DNA from: Clostridia bacterium
GTDB lineage: Bacteria; Bacillota; Limnochordia; DTU080; RSA5
Length of the DNA: 38,725 nucleotides
Assembly: GCA_002919235.1 (NCBI GenBank)
Contig: PKEX01000027.1
Location: forward strand, 1-38,725
Reading direction: 5' to 3'
Part shown: in pieces, positions 1 to 12,794 of the stretch
Position numbering within the stretch: the first letter of the stretch is position 1
Layout of the letters: each line of letters opens with the position of its first letter
Notes under the pieces: generated by a model
Databases searched by the model: none
Told to the model about the DNA's origin: nothing
The model's input: only the letters and a program-made list of their open reading frames with translations
Position numbers and translations under genes: made by a program

Positions 1-488
1 GGCGCGCCTTCCCGGGCTTCCTCCCGGGCCGCGGTCGCGGCGCCCGGCGCCAGGGAGGCGGGCAGGCCCGCCCAATCGCTCTCTACGCCGGGCGGCGACA
101 GGCCGGTGCCAGGATCCCAGGGGACGGCGGCGTCGAAGAACCGCTCTTGGAGCTGCTCTTGAGGCAGCGTTCCCCGCTCGTCCCGGGCCGCCGGCGGGGC
201 GCTCCGGGAGTTCCACCCGTAGGCGAACCCGATGACCACCGCCGCCCCCGCCAAGAAGAGGGCCGCCGCCTCGACCGCCTTTTTCCCCTTGAGGCGCGCG
301 GCCAGCGCCCGGGCCCCGTCCACTACCTTTTGCCCGTAGAAGCGGGAAAACCCGATGCGGCTTGCCCGCGCGCTGCCGCGGGCCGCCTGGCGGCCGCCGC
401 GGGAAGAGCGCTCTTCGCCTTCCGCGGCCGTCTCGGCCCAGCCGGCCAGCGGCTCTGGGTACGTGGAGATGCCTCGCGACTTCATCAC
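1..488 (-). CDS. Membrane-anchored protein, N-terminal part only (runs off the left edge)
   Basis: An open frame on the minus strand has no stop before the window edge, so only about 160 N-terminal residues are visible. They comprise a basic cytoplasmic stretch of about 75 residues, one hydrophobic segment (around residues 76-94, ending FAYGW), and an outside part rich in Ala, Pro and Glu. A Shine-Dalgarno AGGAGG lies 9 bases before an in-frame GTG at 488 and 12 before an ATG at 485; either could be the start. It begins about 22 bases after ywmB and is probably co-transcribed with it. In Bacillus the genes after ywmB include murAA, spoIID and spoIIQ. A single-pass sporulation protein or M23-type peptidase anchor (SpoIIQ-like) would fit, but the visible part has no diagnostic motif, so the identity is a guess from position. 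Confidence 0.6.
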   Translation of the reverse strand, partial: MMKSRGISTYPEPLAGWAETAAEGEERSSRGGRQAARGSARASRIGFSRFYGQKVVDGARALAARLKGKKAVEAAALFLAGAAVVIGFAYGWNSRSAPPAARDERGTLPQEQLQERFFDAAVPWDPGTGLSPPGVESDWAGLPASLAPGAATAAREEAREGA

Positions 489-510
489 GCGTCACCGCCT
501 CCTCTGCCTC

Positions 511-1308
511 TCACAAGATGGGCGTTTCCACCTCGACCCACTCGCCCTGCCCGTGGCGCCTCACCGTCACCGTGACGTTCACCGCCTGTCCCCCGATCGC
601 GGTCCGTCCGGGAAGCTTTGGGGTCCATCCCGCCGCGACGTAGCGGTCGCCCGCCAGCTCCTGGTAGCGCACGGCCGCGCCCAGCTCCCCTAGGAGGCCG
701 GCGGCCAGCTGCTCCCTGGGCTCGTCCCCGGCGGGCCTGCCCTGAAAGACCGCTTTCCCTTCCAACGGCGACGACGGGCCCGCCGCCCGCAGCACTGCCT
801 GCTCCGTCCACCGCACGAGCCGCGCCAATCCTTCGGGCAGGCCGTAGAAGCGCCGCCGGACGGACGCCTCGACGCGCCCTGAGTCGCCGGTCCCCGGGAT
901 ATAGCGGGCCGAGGCGACCCACCGGCCGCCCTCCGGTTCGGCGCCTTCCACGTAGACGGCGGCGTAGCCGCTTCCCGCGTCCGACCAGAGGCTCCGCTCC
1001 CCTGCCGGCATGCGGGCGGCCAGCTGCTCGGCGATGGCCTTCAGTTCCGAGAACGTGGGGGGCGGGCCCTCGCGCAGGCGGGCGGTGACCAGGATGTCGC
1101 TCTCGACCACCGAGATGCCCCGCGCCTTCAGGGCGACGCTCAGCGGATCCACCAGGAAGCGCCCCTCCTTGAAGAGGCCCGCCTGGTGCTGGAGCAGCGC
1201 CGCGGCCGCGGTCAGCACCGCAGCGGCCAGCGCCGCCCGGCCCACGAGGCGCAAGAATGACGGCGCGGCCCGGCCCGGGGCCGGCGCGTTCGCCCCCGTG
1301 CTCTCCAT
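511..1308 (-). CDS. ywmB: YwmB-family protein (TATA-box-binding-like fold), exported
   Basis: The protein has about 265 residues. An N-terminal hydrophobic segment (FLRLVGRAALAAAVLTAAAA, about residues 17-36) acts as signal or anchor. The rest is a mixed alpha/beta domain with the alternating pattern of the YwmB family, named for its fold resemblance to TATA-binding protein and found in spore formers; its function is unknown. The position after atpC and before a membrane-anchored gene is the same as in Bacillus and supports the call. An upstream ATG at 1323 is possible, but GGGAGG lies about 7 bases before the ATG at 1308, so the shorter form is preferred. It lies beyond the terminator following atpC, so it needs read-through or its own promoter, and no convincing promoter was seen. 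Confidence 0.75.
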   Translation of the reverse strand: MESTGANAPAPGRAAPSFLRLVGRAALAAAVLTAAAALLQHQAGLFKEGRFLVDPLSVALKARGISVVESDILVTARLREGPPPTFSELKAIAEQLAARMPAGERSLWSDAGSGYAAVYVEGAEPEGGRWVASARYIPGTGDSGRVEASVRRRFYGLPEGLARLVRWTEQAVLRAAGPSSPLEGKAVFQGRPAGDEPREQLAAGLLGELGAAVRYQELAGDRYVAAGWTPKLPGRTAIGGQAVNVTVTVRRHGQGEWVEVETPIL

Positions 1309-1395
1309 GCCACCGCCTCCCATTCCTTGGCTTCGCTTCCATGATTCCCAACCGGCTGCAGCCCTATGCGCCGCCGCTCCGGGCCCGCCGGGGAC

Positions 1396-1430
1396 AACAA
1401 AAAAGCGGCCCTCCTTTCGGAGAGCCGCTT
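1396..1430 (-). terminator. Rho-independent terminator of the ATP synthase operon
   Basis: On the minus strand two 12-base arms (1419-1430 and 1403-1414) pair with one mismatch around a four-base GAAA loop and are followed directly by six T residues. This is a textbook intrinsic terminator about 45 bases after the atpC stop. Confidence 0.9.
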
Positions 1431-1475
1431 CACCGGTGCGCGAAGGCTCGCGCTCCGGAACGCATGGCGGATGTC

Positions 1476-1874
1476 CTATATGGCCCGCGCCGCCCGCAGC
1501 CGGTTGAGGGCCCGCTGGAGGGCCGCCTCGGCCCGGGCCCGGTCGATTTCGGGGCTGCCGCTGCGAAGCCGCTTTTCGGCCCGTTCCCGCGCCGCCTGCG
1601 CCCGGCCGACGTCGATCTCGGTGTCCAACTCCGCCGTGTCGGCCAAGACCGTAACCCGGTTGTCCGCCACTTCGACGAAGCCGCCCGTCACCGCGACCCG
1701 GCGCTTCTCCCCGCGCTCGGGGCCGAACTGGACGATGCCCACGGACATCCCGGCCACCAGCGGGGCGTGGTTCTTCAGAAAGCCGATGTAGCCGTCCACG
1801 CCCGGGACGATCACCGACTCGGCCTCGGTGGAGAGCACCCGCCGCTCGGGCGTCACCACTTCCAGGCGGAGCAT
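1476..1874 (-). CDS. atpC: F1 ATP synthase epsilon subunit
   Basis: The protein has 132 residues, the normal length. Epsilon is part of the central stalk and inhibits ATP hydrolysis. An N-terminal beta sandwich (residues 1-85, with GVDGYIGFLKNHAPLV) is followed by two C-terminal helices. The second helix contains EIDRARAEAALQRA, matching the I(L)DxxRA signature of the ATP-binding epsilon of thermophilic Bacillus PS3. This suggests that ATP binding controls folding of the inhibitory arm here too (inference). It is the last gene of the operon; its GGAGG ribosome site overlaps the end of atpD, three bases upstream, and a terminator follows. Confidence 0.95.
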   Translation of the reverse strand: MLRLEVVTPERRVLSTEAESVIVPGVDGYIGFLKNHAPLVAGMSVGIVQFGPERGEKRRVAVTGGFVEVADNRVTVLADTAELDTEIDVGRAQAARERAEKRLRSGSPEIDRARAEAALQRALNRLRAARAI

Positions 1875-1877
1875 CGC

Positions 1878-4221
<2,344 letters not shown>

Positions 4222-4249
4222 GTCCGGTTACACCTCCCGGCCGGGCGCC

Positions 4250-5773
<1,524 letters not shown>

Positions 5774-5788
5774 TCACCCCGTTCGTCC

Positions 5789-6337
5789 TCAGTTGAGCTG
5801 CGCCCGGCGCAAGCTCTCGCCCAAGAGCTCAAGGCGCGTCCGGACGCTCCCGTCCATCACCAGGTCGCCGATGCGCGCGATGACGCCGCCCAAAATGGCT
5901 TCGTCGATCTGGGTCATGAGGCGCACCTTCTGGCCCGTCACGCGCGAAAGCTTCTCCGTCAACAGCTTCGCTTGCTCATCGGTGAGCGGGGCCGCGGCGG
6001 TGATCTCCACCTCGACGATGCCCCGCTTCTCGTTGGCGTAGGCCACGTAGGCGTCGATCATATCCAACAAGTAAGCCTCGCGCTGCTTCTTCACCACGAG
6101 GCGCAAAAAATTCAGCGCGTACCGGGAGAGGCGTTTGCCGAAAAGGCTCTGGATCAACTGGTCCTTGGCCTCGGCGGTCACGTTCTGGTCCTCGAGCACC
6201 CGCAGCAGCCGGGGCTCACTGGTCAGCGTCTCACGGACCAGCGCCAATTCCTCTTCGATCTGGTCGAGGAGGTTGTGTTCGCGCGCCAGTTCGCCCAGGG
6301 CTTCGCCGTAGCGGCGAGCCAGCCTGCGCCGCTTCAA
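5789..6337 (-). CDS. atpH: F1 ATP synthase delta subunit
   Basis: The protein has 182 residues and joins F1 to the peripheral stalk b subunits. The N-terminal helical bundle (RRYGEALGELAREHNLL) and the C-terminal segment with VTGQKVRLMTQIDEAILGG, the OSCP/delta signature, are clear. The start appears to be a TTG whose TTGA overlaps the atpF stop by four bases, indicating translational coupling; GGGTGAG lies just upstream. Confidence 0.94.
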   Translation of the reverse strand: MKRRRLARRYGEALGELAREHNLLDQIEEELALVRETLTSEPRLLRVLEDQNVTAEAKDQLIQSLFGKRLSRYALNFLRLVVKKQREAYLLDMIDAYVAYANEKRGIVEVEITAAAPLTDEQAKLLTEKLSRVTGQKVRLMTQIDEAILGGVIARIGDLVMDGSVRTRLELLGESLRRAQLN

Positions 6338-6870
6338 TTGCGCTCACCCGCTTTGCTGACGAAGTCGCGGATGAGCGCTTCGTGATCCTTCGGGTTGATC
6401 TCGCGGCCGATCACCTTGGTGGCGGCCATGACCGCCAGCACGGCCACTTCCTCGCGGATGGCGCTCAGCGCCTTCTCCCGCTCGGCCGCGATCTCCGCCT
6501 TCGCTCTCCTGAGAAGCTCCTCCGCCTCCCGCTCCGCCTCCTCCCGGCGGCTGCGGCTGTACTCCTCGGCGTCCCGTTCCGCCTTCTCGATGATCTGCTG
6601 GGCCTGGGCGTTCGCCTGCTTCAGCTGCTCTTGGTACTCGGCCAGCAGCCGGTCGGCCTCTTCCCTCGACTTGGCCGCGTGCGCGAGCTGGTTCTCCACG
6701 TACTCCTCGCGCTTTTGCATGATCCCCGCGACGGGCTTGAAAAGCATGAAGTAGAGGACGCCCATGACCACCAGCACGTTGAGGGACTGGAAAATCAGCG
6801 TCCAAAGGTCAAAAGTCACCGGATTGGCCGCCCCAGCCTCGGCTGCGGCGAATACCACGTTGACGAGCAT
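6334..6870 (-). CDS. atpF: Fo ATP synthase b subunit
   Basis: The protein has 178 residues. One N-terminal membrane segment (FDLWTLIFQSLNVLVVMGVL, about residues 20-45) is followed by a long charged coiled coil (about 55-160) that forms the peripheral stalk. Only one b gene is present, so a homodimer is expected. The start ATG has AGAGGTGA upstream. A 96-base gap with a strong hairpin separates it from atpE, the largest gap but one inside the operon. Confidence 0.94.
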   Translation of the reverse strand: MLVNVVFAAAEAGAANPVTFDLWTLIFQSLNVLVVMGVLYFMLFKPVAGIMQKREEYVENQLAHAAKSREEADRLLAEYQEQLKQANAQAQQIIEKAERDAEEYSRSRREEAEREAEELLRRAKAEIAAEREKALSAIREEVAVLAVMAATKVIGREINPKDHEALIRDFVSKAGERN

Positions 6871-6909
6871 CCCCCGTCACCTCTCCCAACGCGAGAAAAA
6901 TAGAGAAGT

Positions 6910-6938
6910 CCCGGGCCCGGAAGCAGCCCGGACCCGGG
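6910..6938 (-). repeat. Intercistronic hairpin between atpE and atpF
   Basis: Two 11-base GC-rich arms (6910-6920 and 6928-6938) pair with a single mismatch around a seven-base loop. On the transcribed strand a short T-rich stretch (ATTTTTC) follows about ten bases after the stem. It could act as a partial terminator or as an mRNA-stabilising end for atpE; both are inference. Confidence 0.6.
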
Positions 6939-6966
6939 GTGTGACGCTCCTTCGCCGCGCACGCGG

Positions 6967-7182
6967 TCAGACCTTGATCCACAGCAGGATCGCAATAACG
7001 AAGGAGAACAGCGTCAACGCTTCCATAAAGGCGAGGGCGATGAGAAGCGTCGTCCTCATGTCCCCGGCCGCCTCAGGTTGCCGGGACATGGCGTTCATCG
7101 CCGTCGACGTGGCCCAGCCCTGGCTGATGGCCGAGGCGATGGCCGGGAGCATAATCACCAACCCGACTGCGAGGAGATGCAT
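6967..7182 (-). CDS. atpE: Fo ATP synthase c subunit (ring)
   Basis: The protein has 71 residues forming two membrane helices joined by the polar loop RQPEAAGD, which contacts gamma and epsilon. The ion-carrying carboxylate is the Glu of AFMEALTLF in helix 2. Helix 1, where most c subunits have GxGxGxG, reads AxAxSxG ([10 protein letters not shown]). The Gln matching the sodium ligand Gln32 of Ilyobacter is present, but the Ser and Thr after the Glu are replaced by Ala and Leu, so proton coupling is more likely (hand alignment, inference). GGAGGG lies 10 bases before the ATG. Confidence 0.95.
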   Translation of the reverse strand: MHLLAVGLVIMLPAIASAISQGWATSTAMNAMSRQPEAAGDMRTTLLIALAFMEALTLFSFVIAILLWIKV

Positions 7183-7296
7183 GTTCGATGGTCCCTCCCT
7201 TCCGCTCCAGCTACCGCTTGCAGTTGATATCCAGGATCCCGCCTCGTCGCAAGGCGCGAAAGCCGGGTCCCGGCAAACACCCCGCTCGAGGAGGCG

Positions 7297-7986
7297 TCAG
7301 TGACCTTGGGTCGCCGACGCGAGGTAAGTGACGCTGAGCAGGGTAAAGATAAACGCCTGAATGAATCCCATGAGGATGCCCAGGGCCATGACAGGCGTCG
7401 GTGCGAACAGCGGGGCCAGGATAAAGAGGATGGTCACCACCATCTTTTCGCCGAACATGTTGCCGAAAAGACGGACGGCGAGCGAAAACGGCCGCACCAC
7501 TTCCTCCAGGAGGTTCATGGGCAGCAGGATCGGCGTAGGCTCAGCGTAGTGCCGGAGATAGCCGCCCAGGCCTCTTTCGCGGATGCCCATCACGTGCACC
7601 ACCGCCAAGGTGGTGATGCCCAGCGCCGCCGTGGTCATCAGGTCCGTGGTGGGCGGCACCATGTTGGGAATGAACCAGGAGAGGTTGAGCACGGCGATAA
7701 ACGTGAAGAGCGAGCCGACGATGGGCAGGTACTTGCGGCCGGCTTTGCCCATCCCCGTGTCGATCAGCGAGTAGTAGAACTCGATGATCACTTCCAAGAG
7801 CGCCTGAGCCCCTTTGGGCTTCTCGTCCAGCCTGCGGGTGAGCAGGTAAACTGCAGCGAAGAGGACGGCCATGATGATCCAGGTGTTCACCACGGTGGTG
7901 GTGATCACCACGGGACCGATCCGGAACGCCTCATGGCGCACCAGATGGTCGATGACGTTGGCGAGCTGCTGCATTTTCGCTTCCAT
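7297..7986 (-). CDS. atpB: Fo ATP synthase a subunit
   Basis: The protein has 229 residues and forms the ion half-channels against the c ring. The essential Arg is visible in LAVRLFGNMFGEK, and the last helix has GFIQAFIFTLLSVTYL, the conserved Gln-containing segment. Several hydrophobic helices cover most of the length. The frame continues to 8028, but GGTGAG lies about 7 bases before the ATG at 7986 and the extra N-terminus looks non-homologous. It follows atpI by 7 bases, and 114 bases separate it from atpE. Confidence 0.95.
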   Translation of the reverse strand: MEAKMQQLANVIDHLVRHEAFRIGPVVITTTVVNTWIIMAVLFAAVYLLTRRLDEKPKGAQALLEVIIEFYYSLIDTGMGKAGRKYLPIVGSLFTFIAVLNLSWFIPNMVPPTTDLMTTAALGITTLAVVHVMGIRERGLGGYLRHYAEPTPILLPMNLLEEVVRPFSLAVRLFGNMFGEKMVVTILFILAPLFAPTPVMALGILMGFIQAFIFTLLSVTYLASATQGH

Positions 7987-7993
7987 CCACGCC

Positions 7994-8371
7994 TCACCTC
8001 TGCCGCTTGAACAAGAGGGCCACGGCATCCGCCATGTACGTCACCGTCTCGGAGAGGATGCCGGCCAGCACGCCGATGACGAACTCGGGCCCGAAGCGGA
8101 GCGCCGCAAGCAGCGCCGCCATGGAGATGCCAAGGCGCGAGAGCGACCGCACCAGCAGCTTCACCTGCAGCTTGGCACGGTCAGCGCCCTCGTCTGCCCG
8201 GGCCACCGAATAGATCAAGTAGTAATTGACCAAACCGATCAAGGATCCTGCCAACGCGCCCAGCGCCGCGCGGTCAAACCCCAGGCCAAAGGCGACGGCG
8301 GCCATGACGGCGGCGACGGCGACGATCGACACCATCCGCCGGGCTGTGTAGATCTCCTTGGGCTGCGTCAA
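7994..8371 (-). CDS. atpI: ATP synthase subunit I (AtpI)
   Basis: The protein has about 125 residues with four hydrophobic helices, including SIVAVAAVMAAVAFGLGF, and the typical GSLIGLVNYYLI segment. AtpI proteins assist c-ring assembly and have been linked to magnesium supply for the synthase. The start is uncertain. A TTG at 8371 has AAGGAG about 13 bases upstream; an in-frame GTG at 8449 would overlap atpZ by 44 bases, has no good ribosome site, and would add an Arg-rich, non-conserved N-terminus. Confidence 0.85.
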   Translation of the reverse strand: MTQPKEIYTARRMVSIVAVAAVMAAVAFGLGFDRAALGALAGSLIGLVNYYLIYSVARADEGADRAKLQVKLLVRSLSRLGISMAALLAALRFGPEFVIGVLAGILSETVTYMADAVALLFKRQR

Positions 8372-8405
8372 TGTCTCGCGCTGGCTCCTTAACCGTAATC
8401 CGCTG

Positions 8406-8708
8406 CTACGTACCGGCCCGGCCCGGTCCCGAGTTGTTCCCGTTTTCACGATCCCGGGCGGGCCGTTCCCCCCGGCGTTTCCGTTCGTCCGCCTCTTGGG
8501 TGAGGGCCAGGATTTCGCTGATCAAGGCGCGAAACGAAAGCCCGATGGCGAGCACGATTCCCAGCAGCAAGAAGAGCGGGGAGCTTTCGAGCCGCTGGTC
8601 CAGGTACGTGCCCGCCTTGTAGCCCAGGTACAGGTAGATCGAGGTGGTGAGCACCCATGAAATGCCGATGCTGCCGTACCGGGCGAAGTCGAAAAACCCC
8701 TTGTCCAC
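8406..8708 (-). CDS. atpZ: AtpZ-type ATP synthase accessory membrane protein
   Basis: The protein has about 100 residues with two membrane helices (YGSIGISWVLTTSIYLYLGY and LFLLLGIVLAIGLSF) separated by a short loop, then a charged tail. This is the AtpZ/small AtpI-like pattern found at the head of many Bacillota atp operons. A GTG at 8708 preceded by GGGGAGG at about 7 bases is the best start; the frame upstream of it is not hydrophobic and looks like leader DNA. It is the first gene after the atp promoter. Confidence 0.82.
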   Translation of the reverse strand: MDKGFFDFARYGSIGISWVLTTSIYLYLGYKAGTYLDQRLESSPLFLLLGIVLAIGLSFRALISEILALTQEADERKRRGERPARDRENGNNSGPGRAGT

Positions 8709-8825
8709 CGGGCCGCCTCCCCGCCGCGCCGGCGAACCGGCAGCGCCGCGCCGGGCGCCCGCCACCAGGGCCCCTTTCCGGGCTTGGCCGGGCCGCCCCG
8801 GCCTCACGCCGTACACACGGCATAC

Positions 8826-8854
8826 ATTATACTTAAAGGGCTATTCCTTTGCAA
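8826..8854 (-). promoter_or_regulatory. Sigma-A-type promoter of the ATP synthase operon
   Basis: TTGCAA (8849-8854) and TATAAT (8826-8831) are separated by exactly 17 bases on the minus strand in an AT-rich patch. The promoter overlaps the last codons and stop of wecB. A small inverted repeat GCCGT-N4-ACGGC (8808-8821) lies at the expected transcript start and could be a 5' hairpin or an operator. Confidence 0.85.
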
Positions 8855-10019
8855 CACTTGTCCCGAGGTACCCGGCCCGGAATTCCGCAGGCCGCGGCCC
8901 CAACGCCCGCCAGTGGAGGATGGCCTCCCGCACCCGCGCGGCCGCCCGGCCGTCCCCGTACGGGTTGACGGCCCGGGCCATGCGGGCGTAGGCCGCCGGA
9001 TCGGTCAGGAGCCGGCTGGCCTCGGCCACGATCCGGGCAGGATCCGTGCCCACCTTGAGGCACGTCCCGGCCAGCACGCCCTCGGGCCGCTCCGTCGTCT
9101 CCCGCAGCACCAGCACCGGCTTGCCCAAAGCCGGCGCCTCCTCCTGGAGCCCGCCGGAATCGGTGAGCACCAGGTCCGCCGCCTTCAGCGCGTGCACCAT
9201 GTCGGCGTAGCTCAAAGGCTCCACCAGCGCCGCCCGCGGGTGCCGCCCCAGCTCCCGGTAGGCCGGCTCCCGCACCACCGGATTCTTGTGCACCGGAAAG
9301 AGGATCACGACGTCCTCGTGGCGCTCCAGGAGCTCCCGGGCGGCGCGGAAAACCCGTTCCATGGGAGCGCCCCAGTTCTCCCGCCGGTGGGCGGTGAGCA
9401 GGACGAGGCGGCGGCCCGAGGCGACGGCCTCCTCCACTCGGGGATCTTCAAACCGGTAATCCTCCCGCAGCGCTGCGAAGAGCGCGTCGATGGCCGTATT
9501 CCCCGTCACGTAGATGCTCCCGGGGTCGACGTTCTCCTGGAGGAGGTTGCTGCGGGCCCACTCCGTGGGGGCAAAGTGGAGGGTGGACAAGACGCCGGCC
9601 AGCCGGCGGTCCATCTCTTCGGGAAAGGGATCGTAGCGGTCCTGGGTCCTCAGGCCCGCCTCCACGTGCCCCACGGGGATCTTGCAGAAAAAGGCGGCCA
9701 GCGCCGCGGCCGCGGTGGTCACCGTGTCGCCGTGGACGAGGACGATGTCGGGCCGTTCCCTTTCCAGGATGGGCGTGAGACCCTCCAGCACGCCCGCGAC
9801 GATCTGGGGCGGGGTCTGGCCGTGGCGCATCAGGTCCAAGTCGTAATCGGGCACGATGGAGAAAAGCGCCAGGGCTTGGTCCAGCATCTCCCGGTGCTGC
9901 GCCGTCACCGCCACCTTCACCTCGAAGCGAGGGTCTTCCGCCAGGGCGCGGACCACCGGGGCCATCTTGATGGCCTCAGGCCGGGTCCCGAACACGGCCA
10001 TGCTCCGGATCGCCGTCAT
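8841..10019 (-). CDS. wecB: UDP-N-acetylglucosamine 2-epimerase (non-hydrolysing)
   Basis: The protein has 392 residues and interconverts UDP-GlcNAc and UDP-ManNAc for cell-wall polymers or surface polysaccharide. Motifs run in order: GTRPEAIKMAPVV at the N-terminus, HGDTVTT, GHVEAGLRT, VTGNTAIDAL, TAHRRENWG and the UDP-binding DSGGLQEEAP. The ATG at 10019 overlaps the tagO stop (ATGA), so the two are coupled. The frame stays open far upstream of this ATG, but that part only mirrors tagO in another frame. The synonym mnaA is used in Gram-positives. Confidence 0.95.
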   Translation of the reverse strand: MTAIRSMAVFGTRPEAIKMAPVVRALAEDPRFEVKVAVTAQHREMLDQALALFSIVPDYDLDLMRHGQTPPQIVAGVLEGLTPILERERPDIVLVHGDTVTTAAAALAAFFCKIPVGHVEAGLRTQDRYDPFPEEMDRRLAGVLSTLHFAPTEWARSNLLQENVDPGSIYVTGNTAIDALFAALREDYRFEDPRVEEAVASGRRLVLLTAHRRENWGAPMERVFRAARELLERHEDVVILFPVHKNPVVREPAYRELGRHPRAALVEPLSYADMVHALKAADLVLTDSGGLQEEAPALGKPVLVLRETTERPEGVLAGTCLKVGTDPARIVAEASRLLTDPAAYARMARAVNPYGDGRAAARVREAILHWRALGPRPAEFRAGYLGTSVAKE

Positions 10020-11071
10020 TGGCCGATCCCCCTGCGGTCCGTGGGAAAGCCCCGCAGGCCCCCCAAGAACCGGGCGAAAAAGGCGGCCCCGGCCGCCACC
10101 GCCGCCAGGACGGCCAAGCTCTCGATCCGCCCGGCCCCGATGGCAAGGACCGCTCCGACCGCCATCACCGCGCTCAGGCCGTAGAGGATCAAGACCGCCT
10201 GGCGCTGGCTGAGCCCCAGCGCGAGCAGGCGGTGATGCAAATGATCCCGGTCCGCGGCGTACACCGGTCTCCCGCCGGCGATCCTCCGCGCGATGGAAAA
10301 AAGGGTGTCGAAGATGGGAAGCCCCAAGGCGAGCACCGGGACGACGAAGGTCAAGGCCGCTGCTCCTTTGAGGGCGCCTTCCACGCTGATGGCGCCCAGC
10401 GTGAAACCGAGAAACATCGCTCCTGAATCCCCCATGATGATCCGGGCGGGATTGAAATTGTGGGGCAAGAACCCCGCCGCGGCGCCTCCCAAAGCGACGG
10501 TCATCAGCGCCGCCTCCCAGCGGCCCAGCGAGGCCGCGATCAAAAAGAGCGGCACCGAGGCGATGGCCGATACACCGGCGGCCAGCCCGTCCAGGCCGTC
10601 GATGAGGTTGACCATGTTGGCCAGCGCCACCAGCCAGATGAGGGTGAGCGGGATTCCCCACCCGCCGATGTGGACGGTCTCGCCGGTGAGCGGGTGGGTG
10701 ACGAATTCGATTCGCACGCCGCAGGAGACGGCGGCGGCCGCCGCCGCCGCTTGGCCTGCCAGCTTCACGTACCACTTCAGGTCGACGGCGTCGTCCACCA
10801 GTCCCACCAGCAAGACGAGGCCGCTGGCCAGCGCCAGCCCGGCCAGCTCGGGCTCGAACCCGAGGGCGGCCAGCACGGTGACCCAAAAGGCGGCGAAGAG
10901 CGCGACGCCCCCGCCTAGGGGGAGAGGCCGCTGGTGGATCCGCCGCTCGGATGGGAGTTCGACGAACCCCCACCGCACCGCCGCCCGGCGGACCAGCGGG
11001 GTCAGGCCCCAGGAGACGCCGAAGGCCAAGAGCAGCCATGGCAAGAACTCAAGATAGACGGCATGTCCCAC
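10016..11071 (-). CDS. tagO: Undecaprenyl-phosphate GlcNAc/GalNAc-1-phosphate transferase (WecA/TagO family)
   Basis: The protein has 351 residues and is a polytopic membrane enzyme moving a sugar-1-phosphate from its UDP carrier to undecaprenyl phosphate, the first step of teichoic acid or O-antigen-like polymers. Family motifs are LVDDAVDLKW (the DDxxD metal site), NMVNLIDGLDGLAAG, HNFNPARIIMGDSG and the cytoplasmic loop DRDHLHHRL. It starts at a GTG with GGAGGGG 6-7 bases before it, 32 bases after upp. MraY is less likely because the HLHHR-type loop and the wecB partner point to WecA/TagO. Confidence 0.93.
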   Translation of the reverse strand: MGHAVYLEFLPWLLLAFGVSWGLTPLVRRAAVRWGFVELPSERRIHQRPLPLGGGVALFAAFWVTVLAALGFEPELAGLALASGLVLLVGLVDDAVDLKWYVKLAGQAAAAAAAVSCGVRIEFVTHPLTGETVHIGGWGIPLTLIWLVALANMVNLIDGLDGLAAGVSAIASVPLFLIAASLGRWEAALMTVALGGAAAGFLPHNFNPARIIMGDSGAMFLGFTLGAISVEGALKGAAALTFVVPVLALGLPIFDTLFSIARRIAGGRPVYAADRDHLHHRLLALGLSQRQAVLILYGLSAVMAVGAVLAIGAGRIESLAVLAAVAAGAAFFARFLGGLRGFPTDRRGIGQ

Positions 11072-11103
11072 CCAGCGCCCCTCCTCGCGATCGGGCCGGT
11101 GTG

Positions 11104-12190
<1,087 letters not shown>

Positions 12191-12194
<4 letters not shown>

Positions 12195-12700
12195 GACTCC
12201 GATTCGCCTCGCTTTGCCTCTTCTGCGCCGGCCAACTGCTCCTTGAGCCGGCCGGCCAGCGCCTCCACGGCGCGGCCGATCTCTTCCAGCGCCGAGCGGT
12301 ATGCCTCATCCCCTTGCATGAAGGGATCGGCGATGTCGGACGGGCCGTCGAGCCGCGCGTACTCCTTCAGCGTGTACACTTTGGCGGCGGCTTCGGGGTA
12401 GGCCAAGAGAATCCTGGACTTGTGACTCTCCGTCATGGTGAGAATGAGGTCGTACTCCAGATGATCTACGCCAAAGCGGCGGGTCTGGTGCTCCTCCAGC
12501 CCGATGCCCCGGGATTTCAGCGCCCGGACCGCCCCTTCCGCCGCCGGCTCGCCTTCCCGCGCGTCGAGCCCGGCAGAGCCCACCTCCACGCCCAACGACC
12601 GCAGGTCAGGATCCCGGAGGATCCGGTCTTTCAGAAGGGCCTCGGCCATGGGGCTCCGGCAGGTGTTGCCGCTGCAGACGAAAAGGACGCGAAAGGCCAA
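12191..12700 (-). CDS. ywlE: Low-molecular-weight protein phosphatase, probably protein-arginine phosphatase
   Basis: The protein has about 169 residues. The P-loop near the N-terminus reads CSGNTCRSPMAEAL. The Thr before the second Cys is the residue that gives B. subtilis YwlE its phospho-arginine preference, whereas tyrosine phosphatases have Ile there (established for YwlE). The general-acid aspartate is in DIADPF near the C-terminus. GGAGGA lies 8 bases before a TTG at 12700; a GTG at 12706 is too close to that site. The rpiB neighbour matches B. subtilis. An arginine kinase (McsB) would be expected elsewhere in the genome. Confidence 0.9.
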
Positions 12701-12794
12701 TGGCACACTCCTCCAGCCGCTGGTAGTCTCCTGCCTTCCCGCGCGACCCGCACCGCCATTCAGACTTCCACAGTAGTTTTCCCATCCCTGCCCT

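Noticed and set aside
10020-11039. Possible large N-terminal fusion to the UDP-GlcNAc epimerase, as the frame is open for about 340 codons upstream
   Set aside because: That stretch is Gly/Arg/Ala-rich without motifs and overlaps the clear tagO gene in another frame. It is a high-GC artefact.
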